A stretch of 34,534 nucleotides of DNA, taken from the NCBI RefSeq assembly GCF_002592005.1, contig NZ_NVQF01000067.1, positions 1 to 34,534 of the forward strand, written 5' to 3'. Position numbers and translations under genes: made by a program. Under the pieces are notes generated by a model. It saw nothing but the letters and a program-made list of their open reading frames with translations, was not told the origin of the DNA and ran no database searches. The stretch comes from Mycolicibacterium palauense (GTDB lineage Bacteria > Actinomycetota > Actinomycetes > Mycobacteriales > Mycobacteriaceae). Of this stretch, positions 8,360 to 16,354 are shown in pieces. Position 1 is the first letter of the stretch. Every line of letters starts with the position of its first letter.

Positions 8360-8830
8360 GGTTTGTTGCCCTCCAGCGATGGCCTGACCGGGACGCAGGG
8401 GGCTGGGTCGAGTTATACGAATGCGCCGCTGAGCGAGTGTGAACCCGCAGGTCGCGGCATCGGTCGGTCGCCGGCGGGTTGACTACCAAGACCCACACTG
8501 CCATCGAGGGCAACGGCCATCCATTGGCGGTGGTGGTCACCGCGGCAACGCAACGACCAGGCGATGCGCGCCGGCGTGCCCTGCGAGATTGTCGTGCCGA
8601 CTGCTGCGCGGCCGAAAGATCACCGCACGCCCACCGCCGTTTCAACGCCGGTGGTCGGCCACCAGGACTCGACGAGATCCGCGACAAATGGCGTGATCTC
8701 GCCGAGCGATCATTCGCACCAGTCAAACAATGGCGCGCCTTGGCCACCCGCTACGACGCACTCCCATCGTCCGCCGCGCCGCCCTCGTCCTCGGCGCCTG
8801 CATCACCTGGACATGCCATATGGGAGACAC
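8360..8830 (+). pseudogene. IS5-family transposase, broken
   Basis: Three fragments in different frames are recognisable. The first, 8363-8383, encodes LLPSSDG, the N-terminal motif of IS5-type transposases. The second starts about 8470 and runs to about 8750. It contains GGLTTKTH...GHPLAVVVTA (a DDE-domain segment), GGRPPGLD and the C-terminal E-box stretch WRDLAERSFAPVKQWRALATRYDA. The third, from 8763, continues as PIVRRAALVLGACITWT. The part between the first and second fragments, including the first catalytic Asp region, is missing. The product cannot be functional. Confidence 0.75.
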
Positions 8831-8832
8831 GC
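8816..8832 (-). repeat. Right terminal inverted repeat of IS remnant
   Basis: CCATATGGGAGACACGC; its reverse complement matches 8257-8273 at 15 of 17 positions. Confidence 0.75.
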
Positions 8833-9367
8833 TTTGGCCAAGAAGTACAGCCGCGTTCTGGCCCGCCGAAACCCGGCGCCGGGCTCCGGACTGGGCATCG
8901 CGCTGGGCGCGGGCAGCCCTGAATAGATCGCACAGCGTGGCGACTCCGTCGACGCTCGCAACATGCAACAAGAGGCCGTTGAGCGTTGGTTTTCCCGTCC
9001 ACACAGCTACTTGACATCGCATGATTGACGCCCTATACCTATAGACGTAAGGTTTATCTACGACGACGGCGCTGGCCGCTCGCACACCTCGGGAATGCAG
9101 TGCCGTGCCGCGAAAGGAGAGCCGTGCAACCAGGCACGACGTCGCGCGATACGCCCGGCATCGGGCCGGTTCTCGGCTGTCGGTGATGAGCCTTCTGTCG
9201 GACGCAGCGGACCGCGGAAGCGGTCATGCCGCTGGATGACCGGCCGATGGCAATACGGCCTACACGATCAGAATTGTCGACCGAATAACGCAAACAGGTC
9301 AGGAGAGTTCGGTGCTGGATGGGTATGGGCAGTGTCGGTTTGTCGGGTTGTGCGATTGGAGGCGCTC
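8833..9367. promoter_or_regulatory. P450 operon upstream region with long leader
   Basis: No gene is supported in this 535 bp. The segment 9001-9060 is relatively A+T rich and holds operator copy D. If transcription starts near that site, the P450 mRNA has a leader of about 300 nt. An open frame runs in phase with the P450 from 9095, but its residues are Arg/Cys-rich and unlike a P450 N-terminus. Confidence 0.5.
9035..9054. promoter_or_regulatory. Cluster operator, copy D
   Basis: It reads ATACCTAT-n4-GTAAGGTT, matching the consensus at 14 of 16 positions. It is 313 bp upstream of the P450 ATG, farther than in the other copies. Confidence 0.65.
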
Positions 9368-10597
9368 ATGACGACCTTGGAGCGGGTGCCCGCAGACTTG
9401 ATCGTGGATTTCGACGTCTATGACCCAGCCTTGGCGGCTCCGGTCGACATCATGCAGGAACGAGTGGCGCAATTGCGTGCGGTCGGCCCGGTGGTGTTCT
9501 CCCCGGCGTATGGCGGCCATTGGATCGTGACACGCCACCACGAGATCCAGCAGGTGCTCACCGATCCCGAAACGTTCTCCAGCTACCCGAACAACCTGGT
9601 GACCAACGATATCGGCAAGTTCATTCCGCTCGAGTTGGATCCGCCGGAGCACACAGCGTATCGGCAGGCTCTGCAGCCGCTATTCAGTCCGCAACGGATG
9701 AAACGTCTCACCGATCAGATCCGGCTGGTGGTCAATGAGCTCATTGACGGGTTCGCCGCCAAGGGACACGTCGAGTTCGTCGCCGAGTTCGCTCACGAGT
9801 TGCCGGCACGGATCTTCTTGGCCCTGGTGGACTGGCCACTGACCGATGCGCCGTTGTTCACCGAGGCGACCGACACGATCCTGCTGGGTAAGCCGGGGGG
9901 CAGCGAAGAGGAGTCGAACCAGGCTCGCATGATGGCCGGGCTGCAGATGTTCGGCTATTTCCAGAGCATCATCGAGCAGCGGCGCGCCACTCCGGGCGAC
10001 GACATCACCTCCAAGCTCATTCACACCGAAGTCACGTTCCCCGACGGCACCCGGCTGCTCACTGATGAAGAACTCAACCGCATGTTCTTCCTGCTGTTGA
10101 TCGGCGGCTTGCACACAGTCCAGGGATCGCTGGCGTGGTCGATACTGCATCTGGCCAACAACCCCGAGCAGCGCAGCACCATCATCGCCGACCCGTCGTC
10201 GATTCCCCGGGCGGTCGAGGAGATCCTGCGCTACGAGGCGGCCATCACCGCGGGCCGGCGCGCCACCCGCGACGTGACTCTGGGCGGTGTTCGCATCGCC
10301 AAAGACGACCAGTTGATCGTGATGCTGTGCTCGGCGAATCGCGATGAGTCGGAATTTCCCGATGCCGATCGTTTCGACGTCACCCGCTGGCCGAATCGGC
10401 ATCTGTCGTTCGGTGCCGGTGTGCACCGCTGCGTGGGATCGCATCTGGGCCGGGTGGAGCTCGCGGTGGCGTTGGAGGAGCTTCATCGACGGATTCCCGA
10501 CTATCGGCTCGTCGAGGACGACCCGCCGGTATTCCATTCCAGCCAGGTCCGTGGGTGTGTGCGCATGCCCATCACCTTCACCCCGGAAGAGAGATGA
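9368..10597 (+). CDS. Cytochrome P450
   Basis: A soluble bacterial P450 of 409 aa, usual length. The heme-binding loop is FGAGVHRCVGSHLG with Cys355 as thiolate ligand, and the K-helix ExxR is Glu285-Arg288 (EILR). The I-helix segment reads LLLIGGLHTVQG. The conserved acid before Thr250 is replaced by His249, where relatives usually have Asp or Glu. The ATG at 9368 is chosen because GGAGG (9358-9362) is 5 nt upstream; the frame's extension to 9095 is rejected. It is the first gene of a tight run: its stop overlaps the Rieske start (ATGA), and the genes to 16187 follow closely. Electrons probably come from the ferredoxin at 8061. The substrate is unknown; hydroxylation of an alicyclic or aromatic compound is inference from context. 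Confidence 0.95.
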   Translation: MTTLERVPADLIVDFDVYDPALAAPVDIMQERVAQLRAVGPVVFSPAYGGHWIVTRHHEIQQVLTDPETFSSYPNNLVTNDIGKFIPLELDPPEHTAYRQALQPLFSPQRMKRLTDQIRLVVNELIDGFAAKGHVEFVAEFAHELPARIFLALVDWPLTDAPLFTEATDTILLGKPGGSEEESNQARMMAGLQMFGYFQSIIEQRRATPGDDITSKLIHTEVTFPDGTRLLTDEELNRMFFLLLIGGLHTVQGSLAWSILHLANNPEQRSTIIADPSSIPRAVEEILRYEAAITAGRRATRDVTLGGVRIAKDDQLIVMLCSANRDESEFPDADRFDVTRWPNRHLSFGAGVHRCVGSHLGRVELAVALEELHRRIPDYRLVEDDPPVFHSSQVRGCVRMPITFTPEER

Positions 10598-11787
10598 TCG
10601 CCGTGACGACATCACTGCCCCGCCATGACCGCATCCGCCACGCGCTGGAACTGCTTCGAAACGACACTACGGACACCTTCGACGACGTCGTCGGGTTCCG
10701 CGCCGAGGAGTACACCGACCCGGAGCTGGCACAGCGAGAACGGGATCTGATCTTCGGACGCGTCCCCTCGATCCTCGCCCATTCCTCAGAGATCGCCAAG
10801 CCCTACGACTTCCTGACCGCGCAGATGCCGCGCAACAACATCATCGCGGCCCGACAGCCCGACGGCACCGTCAAGGCCTTCGTCAATCTGTGTCGGCACC
10901 GCGGGGCAATGCTGGAAAACCAGGAAAAGGGCCGCTGCCGCGTTTTCTCCTGTCCCTACCATCGCTGGTCCTACGATCCCGACGGCACCCTGCGCACCGT
11001 CACCCGCGAAGCCACCTTCGGCGGTTTCGACCGCAGCGAGTTCGGACTCGTCCAAATCCCCTGCGAAGAACGCCACGGCCTGATCTGGGTCATCGACAAC
11101 GCCGACGCAACCAGCATCGACGTCGCCGACTGGCTCGGCCCCCAAATGGACGCCGTCCTCGCCGGCTATCGCCTCGACGAGAAGCTGTGCTACCGAGCCG
11201 GCGGATTCGACGAGCCGACAAACTGGAAGATCATGCAGGACGCCTTCCTGGACGGCTACCACATCCAGTACGCACACCCCAACACCGCCGGCAAGATCGT
11301 CCACACCAACGTGATGGCCTTCGAAGACTTCGGCCGGCACTGCCGCTTCATCGCGCCCCGCAAGTCCATCGACCGCTGGCTCGAGGAAGACCCCGGCGAC
11401 ACCCCACTGGATCCCTATGTCACCGAGACTCACTTCCTGCTGCCCAATAGCACTCTGCTGCGCCAGCCCGACCACTATCAGCTGCTGACGTTCCGCCCCC
11501 ACCCCACCGACCCCACCCAGTCCCGCATGGAACAGCGGCTCATGGTGCCTAAGCTCGAGGACTCCGGCCTTGAAGAGGACCACTGGACTCAGCTCTGGGA
11601 CAAGAACTGGCAGATCCTCTTGGCCGTGCTCCACGACGAGGACTTTCCCCTGCTGCGGGAGTCCCAGCGCGCGATCGGCAGCGCCAATGCCGGCCCGATG
11701 CTCCTGGGCCGCAACGAGACCGCCAATCAGGTCTTTCGCCGCGAAATCCATAAACTCCTCACCAACACCCCACCACACAGTGAATAG
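10594..11787 (+). CDS. Rieske non-heme iron oxygenase, alpha subunit
   Basis: 397 aa, in the range of Rieske oxygenase alpha subunits. The [2Fe-2S] Rieske site is Cys100-x-His102 and Cys120-x2-His123. In the catalytic domain, DGYHIQYAH supplies the mononuclear iron ligands His223 and His228, with the bridging Asp220 three residues before His223. Electrons would pass from the reductase at 5714 via the Rieske cluster to iron and O2. No beta-subunit gene is present, which fits an alpha-only monooxygenase or dioxygenase. The start ATG overlaps the P450 stop by 4 nt and follows a GGAAGAG ribosome binding site; a GTG at 10603 is less likely. Having it directly coupled to a P450 suggests two oxidations of the same molecule. 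Confidence 0.95.
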   Translation: MIAVTTSLPRHDRIRHALELLRNDTTDTFDDVVGFRAEEYTDPELAQRERDLIFGRVPSILAHSSEIAKPYDFLTAQMPRNNIIAARQPDGTVKAFVNLCRHRGAMLENQEKGRCRVFSCPYHRWSYDPDGTLRTVTREATFGGFDRSEFGLVQIPCEERHGLIWVIDNADATSIDVADWLGPQMDAVLAGYRLDEKLCYRAGGFDEPTNWKIMQDAFLDGYHIQYAHPNTAGKIVHTNVMAFEDFGRHCRFIAPRKSIDRWLEEDPGDTPLDPYVTETHFLLPNSTLLRQPDHYQLLTFRPHPTDPTQSRMEQRLMVPKLEDSGLEEDHWTQLWDKNWQILLAVLHDEDFPLLRESQRAIGSANAGPMLLGRNETANQVFRREIHKLLTNTPPHSE

Positions 11788-11808
11788 GCCGACACAACTA
11801 CCGACCCG

Positions 11809-12693
11809 ATGATCAAGTACGAGTGGCGCTCTCAACTCGACCCGCACGAATCAACCGAACTCAGCGAACTACTCACTCGCGCAGCCGTCTATGACGCTGA
11901 ACCGGAGTACAACACCATCGATTTCGCCGACATCGAGCAATCCATGGCATGCTCGGATCCGCAGTTCCGTCATCTGGTGATCTGGATGCTTCCGCACGGG
12001 ACCGCGATGTCCGAACCCGACGAACCCGAACACATCGCCGGTGTTCTGCGACTCCACGTGGACGAGGACAGCACCGCAACCGCGACCATGGTGATCGATC
12101 CGAGGATGAGGTCCATCGGCATCATGACGCTGCTGCTGGAGCAGGTCGGCTTGGTCACCGAGTGCGAAGGAGGTTGGTGCGGCACCGGCGCCAGATCGAT
12201 CGGCTCGTGGGCCAGAGGCAACCACCCCGCCAGCGGCCGGTTGAGCGACCGCTTCCTCATCCCACGCAGTCGACGAATCTGGAAACTGATCCGAGCTACC
12301 GGCGCGCACCCCGCGGCGCCGGTGCTCGAGCCTGTCGACCGACGCACCATCGAGCACCTCGAGTGGGCCCGGCCCGCGGCCGAGGCGCCCACGCTGTATG
12401 TACTGCGCGAATCCGGTCCGGTCGGTGCGGTGTCGATTGACCTGACTCCCACGTCGTCCGACGAGTTCGGTCGGTGCGCCACCATCACATCGTGCGCTGC
12501 GTCTCCATCGGCCGGGGCGGACGCACTGAGGCGGTTGTTCGACGGAGCCGGAGCCATTGCGAATGACAGCGGCCTGACGGGATTGATCATCTACGTCGAT
12601 TCGCAGGACACCCGCCTGGTCCATGCCTGTCGCCTCGCGGGGTTTCAGCATGACCGCACCGACGTCCTCTACCAGCTGGGCGATCCACGATGA
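11809..12693 (+). CDS. Tandem GNAT protein, MshD-like
   Basis: 294 aa. The N-terminal half (YEWRSQLDPHESTELSELL, then HIAGVLRLHVDED, then VIDPRMRSIGIMTLLLEQ) resembles the first GNAT domain of mycothiol synthase MshD. The end (VDSQDTRLVHACRLAGF) resembles the close of a second GNAT domain. The acetyl-CoA loop of a normal GNAT is [RQ]xxGx[GA]; here it is RSIGIM, and the second domain has no clear loop, so catalytic ability is doubtful. It begins 21 nt after the Rieske stop and ends with a 4-nt overlap into the next frame, so it is co-transcribed with catabolic enzymes. It could acylate a pathway intermediate or a thiol, but this is speculation; a non-catalytic role is possible. Confidence 0.7.
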   Translation: MIKYEWRSQLDPHESTELSELLTRAAVYDAEPEYNTIDFADIEQSMACSDPQFRHLVIWMLPHGTAMSEPDEPEHIAGVLRLHVDEDSTATATMVIDPRMRSIGIMTLLLEQVGLVTECEGGWCGTGARSIGSWARGNHPASGRLSDRFLIPRSRRIWKLIRATGAHPAAPVLEPVDRRTIEHLEWARPAAEAPTLYVLRESGPVGAVSIDLTPTSSDEFGRCATITSCAASPSAGADALRRLFDGAGAIANDSGLTGLIIYVDSQDTRLVHACRLAGFQHDRTDVLYQLGDPR

Positions 12694-12707
12694 CGACAGG
12701 AGATGTA

Positions 12708-13457
12708 GTGGCAGGCTCTTCGCCTCCGTCCGATCTTCTCACTACCGTCGATGCGCACAGGAGGGCCCTTGTCGCCGGAGACAACAAGACGATACTGGCT
12801 GATTTCCTGCCTGGCCGGGCGGGTCAGATGATCGCCTCTGTCGACCTGCCACCCAGGCTCGAATCTTCGGAGCTCCAAGGCCTCACTTCGGCCTCGGACG
12901 GAACCTATGACGCGGTTATCCGCTATACCACACCGAAGGGCACCTCGTTCGAGCTGCGGTCCCGTTGGGTTCGGTTCACCGATGGGTCCTGGCGAGTGTC
13001 CAGTGTGCGCAACATCCCTGCGACGCCGCCGTGGGTGCACCCGACGGGTCCGTCTGCGGACGGTTCGGACACGCCGCACTGGGAGGGACTGCGCGAGGGC
13101 AGACTCCTGCTGCAACGTTGTCGACAGTGCCGGATGTGGTCCTGGCCGCCGAGACCCCTCTGTTCGAAGTGTCACTCCTTGGATCTCGGCTGGGAGGATG
13201 TCGAGCCGGCAGGCACCGTTTTCTCCTGGACGCGCACGTGGCATCCCTTCACCAGGGAGGCAACCGGCCACCTGCCCTACGTTGTGCTCGTCGTGGAGTT
13301 GCCTGGCGCCGACAACCGGCGAGTGCTCGGTGCCCTCTGCGGCATCGACGACATCAACCCTCGTATCGGCCAGATCGTGCGAGGCTCGATCGAGCATCCA
13401 CCCCGCGACAGCTACTGGCCTTTGCTCAGATGGCGGATCTGCGAGCAGCAAAAATGA
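12708..13457 (+). CDS. NTF2-like / DUF35 OB-fold fusion, acyl-CoA-associated
   Basis: About 249 aa with two parts. Residues 1-100 look like an NTF2/SnoaL-type fold ending DGSWRVSSVRNIP. Residues 105-249 are a DUF35 module: a zinc ribbon with Cys pairs CRQC and CSKC, then an OB-fold (GTVFSWTRTWHPF, YVVLVVELPGADNRRVLGALCG). DUF35 proteins pair with thiolase-like partners, as ChsH2 does with Ltp2 in steroid side-chain cleavage, where the complex hydrates and then retro-aldol-cleaves an acyl-CoA. In those systems the DUF35 is fused to or paired with a MaoC-like hydratase; here an NTF2-like domain takes that place. The GTG at 12708 is chosen for its AGGAG (12698-12702); the ATG at 12690, overlapping the previous stop, is an alternative. 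Confidence 0.82.
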   Translation: MAGSSPPSDLLTTVDAHRRALVAGDNKTILADFLPGRAGQMIASVDLPPRLESSELQGLTSASDGTYDAVIRYTTPKGTSFELRSRWVRFTDGSWRVSSVRNIPATPPWVHPTGPSADGSDTPHWEGLREGRLLLQRCRQCRMWSWPPRPLCSKCHSLDLGWEDVEPAGTVFSWTRTWHPFTREATGHLPYVVLVVELPGADNRRVLGALCGIDDINPRIGQIVRGSIEHPPRDSYWPLLRWRICEQQK

Positions 13458-14620
13458 GCGGATTTCGAGGTTCGACAGCGGTGGTGGGCGTCGGCGCGAC
13501 CGACTACTTCGCGCGCGGCACCAGCCCGCTGTCCACGGCCCAGCTCGTTCTTCAAGCGATTCTGGCGGCCTGTGACGACGCCGGCGCCGACCCCCGCACA
13601 ATTGACGGATTCGTCTCCTACAGCAACGATTCCAGTGACGCCCTTGCCATTGCCGCTTCCTTGGGCGTGCATGAAGTGCGTTGGTCCACCCAGATTTGGG
13701 GTGGCGGCGGAGGCGCTGTCGCCGCCGCCGTCAACTGCGCAGCCGCGGCGGTATGCAGCGGCCAAGCCGAACGCGTGATCGTCTATCGCGGACTCAGCGA
13801 GGCTGTCGACGGCCGTGGCGCATACAACAAGGGCCACCTTGGACCTCTGTATTCCGCGCACGGTGTGGTGGCCCCGGCACAGATCTGTGCGATGCGCACG
13901 CAGCGGATGCTTGAAGTCGACGCTGTGCCAGCCTCGGCCATGGAGGCGGTAGCTCTGGCGGGCTATCACCATGCTCAAACGAACCCACGTGCGGTGGCCT
14001 TCGGCAGGCCACTCGACAGCGAGCAGTACCGCAGCAGTCGAAACGTCTCAGAGCCGTTTCGGCTGTACGACTGCTCCCGGGAAAACGACGGTGCCGCCGC
14101 TCTTCTCGTGGCCTCGGCAGACGCGGTGTCCGAATTCCGGGGCGTGCCCGCCTACATCCTGGCCGGGGTTCAAGGCGCGGCGGCCGAGTGGCTGGAGTCG
14201 GTCGAGAACGAAAGGCACTACACCAGCGCGGGGTTCCATCCCGCTCTCGTTCGCCGGCTATGGGGCGATGCGGGCATCGATCCTGGTGATGTGGACGTCG
14301 CCCAGGTCTACGAGAACTTCACCGGGCCGGCCGTCGCCGCGATGATCGATCTGGGCCTGTGTCCGCCCGGGCCTGCCGCGGGCAGGTTCATGACGGTGGA
14401 GAACTTGACGGTGGGCGGCGGGGAGCTGCCGATCAACACTGCCGGCGGCAACATCGCCGAGGGCTTCGTCCATGGCATCGGGTTGGCGGTCGAAGCGGTC
14501 CGCCAGATTCGTGGTGGATCACCCAATCCGGTGGAGGACGTCGATATTTCGTTGTTGGTGGGCGGGCCGATGGCACCATTGGTCAGTTCCACGGTGTTCG
14601 GCCGCCCGGCCACCGTGTAG
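13454..14620 (+). CDS. Thiolase-like lipid-transfer protein (Ltp2-type aldolase candidate)
   Basis: 388 aa with a thiolase-superfamily fold: N-terminal VVGVGATDYF, central GGGGG turn, QVYENFTGP, and C-terminal GGELPINTAGGNIAEGFVHGIGLAVEAVRQIRGG. The nucleophilic Cys of true thiolases, which should precede the helix after TQIWGGGGG, is absent, and the HDCF motif is replaced by VYENFT. Both changes are shared with Ltp2-type retro-aldolases rather than condensing or thiolytic enzymes. Start ATG overlaps the DUF35 gene stop (ATGA), which argues for a stoichiometric complex. Predicted role: C-C cleavage of a hydroxyacyl-CoA made by the neighbouring enzymes, releasing a short acyl-CoA and a ketone or aldehyde. 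The exact substrate is unknown. Confidence 0.85.
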   Translation: MSGFRGSTAVVGVGATDYFARGTSPLSTAQLVLQAILAACDDAGADPRTIDGFVSYSNDSSDALAIAASLGVHEVRWSTQIWGGGGGAVAAAVNCAAAAVCSGQAERVIVYRGLSEAVDGRGAYNKGHLGPLYSAHGVVAPAQICAMRTQRMLEVDAVPASAMEAVALAGYHHAQTNPRAVAFGRPLDSEQYRSSRNVSEPFRLYDCSRENDGAAALLVASADAVSEFRGVPAYILAGVQGAAAEWLESVENERHYTSAGFHPALVRRLWGDAGIDPGDVDVAQVYENFTGPAVAAMIDLGLCPPGPAAGRFMTVENLTVGGGELPINTAGGNIAEGFVHGIGLAVEAVRQIRGGSPNPVEDVDISLLVGGPMAPLVSSTVFGRPATV

Positions 14621-14660
14621 CGCTACGGCGCCGATACCAGTCTGACAAGGAGGACAACAG

Positions 14661-16187
14661 ATGGCCGCGACAGTAGGTTCGGCTGTGCAATGGTGGGCCA
14701 GGACCGCTTCCGATCGGGCTGCGATCATCGTCGACGAGGACGTTCTGACGTACCGGCAGTTCCACGAGTGGTCCAGCCGACTGGCCAGACGACTGGTCGA
14801 CGACGGCATCAAACCCGGACAACGAGTTGGCCTGCTCGCCCCCAACAGCCTGCTCTGGCCGGTGGCGGCGATGGCAATTCTGAAGACCGGCGCCGTCATC
14901 GTGCCGTTGAACGCCCGGCTCAAGGCCGCCGAGCTACGCAAGATCAGCGATGACGCCGGAATCAGTGCGATGTTCGTCGCACCGACGTTGGCTGCTGCGG
15001 CGGAGGACGCCCGCACCGCCGGGCCCGACTTCGAGATTCTGGACTGGAACGCCGTGGCGGACGAGCGAGGTGGCCGGCCCGACGACTTCCGCATCGACAC
15101 CGCCCTTGATGACCCCATAGCGATCATGTTCACCAGCGGTTCCACCGGGCTGCCCAAGGGCATCATCCTGACGAACCAGACCCTGCTCAATATCGTGTTG
15201 GAACGCACTCTCACCGAGGAAGGCTTCTGCCCCGCGACCGTGAGCCTGATGGTATTGCCGCTGGCATTCACCCCGGGGATGGTCTACGGCGTCATGATGA
15301 CCAGTGTGTTGGGTGGAACGCTGGTGATCGAACGTGAACTCGACGGCTCCCGCGCGGTCAGGGTGATCGAAAAGCACTCCGTCAAAACGCTCTTCGGCGT
15401 ACCGCTGATATTCGAAGCCATGGCCGCCGCCCCGGAGTTCGCCGGTGCCGATCTGAGCTCACTGAAGACCGCCATCGTCGGCGGAGCGGCCGTGTCCCCC
15501 GAGCTGTTGCAGGCGTGGGCGGACAAGGGCGTACTGCTTCGCCAGATCTACGGCATGACCGAGGCCGGCGGAGTCGCCATCGCCACCACGAAATCGGAGG
15601 CTCTGCAGCATCCCGAATCCTGCGGATTCGGATCGGTGTTCACCGAAGTGCGCGTCGTCAACGAAGACGGCTCACCAGCTGCACCTGGACAGACCGGCGA
15701 ACTGGTCGTTCACGGCCCCGGTGTCACTCCCGGCTATTGGGACGACCCCGCCACCACGGCGCAAGCCCTGCGCAACGGCTGGCTGCACAGCGGCGACCTG
15801 GGTACCAGCGACGAAGAAGGCCGAGTCACCTTCGTCGACCGCATCAAGGACCTCATCATCACCGGCGGCATCAACATTTCTCCCTTCGAGATCGAGACGA
15901 CCATCGCCACGCTCGACGGTGTCGCCGAAGTCGCCGTCATCGCGGCCAAGGATCCCAGGTTCGGCGAAACTCCCGCAGCCATCATCACCACCACGACGGA
16001 GGGCCCCGATCTCAACGAAACCGCCGTGGTCACCCACTGTGAAGGTCAGCTCGCCAGCTACAAAGTTCCCCGCTACGTCGTCCTGCGTGCGCAACCGCTA
16101 CCCCGGCTACCCAGCGGCAAGATCGCCAAAACCACACTGCGCCAACAGTACAAAGACATCACCGACCACTGCCCACGACTGCGGTGA
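14661..16187 (+). CDS. Acyl-CoA ligase, AMP-forming
   Basis: 508 aa, the full length of an ANL-superfamily ligase. Motifs in order: phosphate-binding loop FTSGSTGLPKG, YGMTEAGG, SGDLG with the hinge VDRIKDLIITGGINISPFEIE, and the C-terminal lysine segment LPSGKIAKT. It activates a carboxylic acid to an acyl-AMP and then a CoA thioester. AAGGAGG lies just before the ATG at 14661, and only 40 bp separate it from the thiolase-like gene, so it is the last gene of the P450 operon. In the pathway it would load the oxidised acid onto CoA for the DUF35/thiolase-like pair. Aryl, alicyclic or fatty acid specificity cannot be told from the sequence by eye. Confidence 0.94.
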   Translation: MAATVGSAVQWWARTASDRAAIIVDEDVLTYRQFHEWSSRLARRLVDDGIKPGQRVGLLAPNSLLWPVAAMAILKTGAVIVPLNARLKAAELRKISDDAGISAMFVAPTLAAAAEDARTAGPDFEILDWNAVADERGGRPDDFRIDTALDDPIAIMFTSGSTGLPKGIILTNQTLLNIVLERTLTEEGFCPATVSLMVLPLAFTPGMVYGVMMTSVLGGTLVIERELDGSRAVRVIEKHSVKTLFGVPLIFEAMAAAPEFAGADLSSLKTAIVGGAAVSPELLQAWADKGVLLRQIYGMTEAGGVAIATTKSEALQHPESCGFGSVFTEVRVVNEDGSPAAPGQTGELVVHGPGVTPGYWDDPATTAQALRNGWLHSGDLGTSDEEGRVTFVDRIKDLIITGGINISPFEIETTIATLDGVAEVAVIAAKDPRFGETPAAIITTTTEGPDLNETAVVTHCEGQLASYKVPRYVVLRAQPLPRLPSGKIAKTTLRQQYKDITDHCPRLR

Positions 16188-16256
16188 CCCACGCTCCACC
16201 ACCGACGGTGCCCTCAACCGTCTTGACCCAACTCGCAACGCCCCATTGACTCCAAC

Positions 16257-16276
16257 AAACCTAATTGCCTAAGGTT
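16257..16276. promoter_or_regulatory. Cluster operator, copy E
   Basis: It reads AAACCTAA-n4-CTAAGGTT, matching the consensus at 14 of 16 positions. It lies 79 bp upstream of the molybdoenzyme start. Confidence 0.62.
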
Positions 16277-16354
16277 ACGGTTGTCGGGCAGCACTCGAAA
16301 GGTCGCGGGAGACGCTGAAGGTCCCGACATCGTCGCTCCTCGAAGGAGTCACTC

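Larger units (their letters stand above)
8257..8832 (+). mobile_element. Deletion derivative of an IS5-family element
   Basis: The ends are a 17-bp inverted repeat: 8257-8273 (GCGCGTCTCCCATAGGG) and 8816-8832, whose reverse complement matches at 15 of 17 positions. Inside are transposase pieces in three frames (see the pseudogene). The element is only 576 bp, whereas intact relatives are around 0.85-1 kb, so an internal deletion occurred. The left end lies directly after the ferredoxin stop codon. No target-site duplication was recognised. Confidence 0.75.

Noticed and set aside
8479..8922. Apparent 147-codon gene
   Set aside because: It is a transposase fragment that runs into another frame at its 3' end, inside a deleted IS; not an intact gene.
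9095..9367. N-terminal extension of the P450 reading frame
   Set aside because: Composition is Arg/Cys-rich and unlike a P450; the ATG at 9368 has a good ribosome binding site and a typical P450 start.
10786..11847. Minus-strand open frame of 353 codons opposite the Rieske gene
   Set aside because: Antisense shadow of a gene with intact Rieske and iron-binding motifs.
5435..16276. KstR-type steroid operators
   Set aside because: The shared palindrome does not match the KstR (TnnAACnnGTTnnA) or KstR2 patterns as I recall them; it is a different motif.
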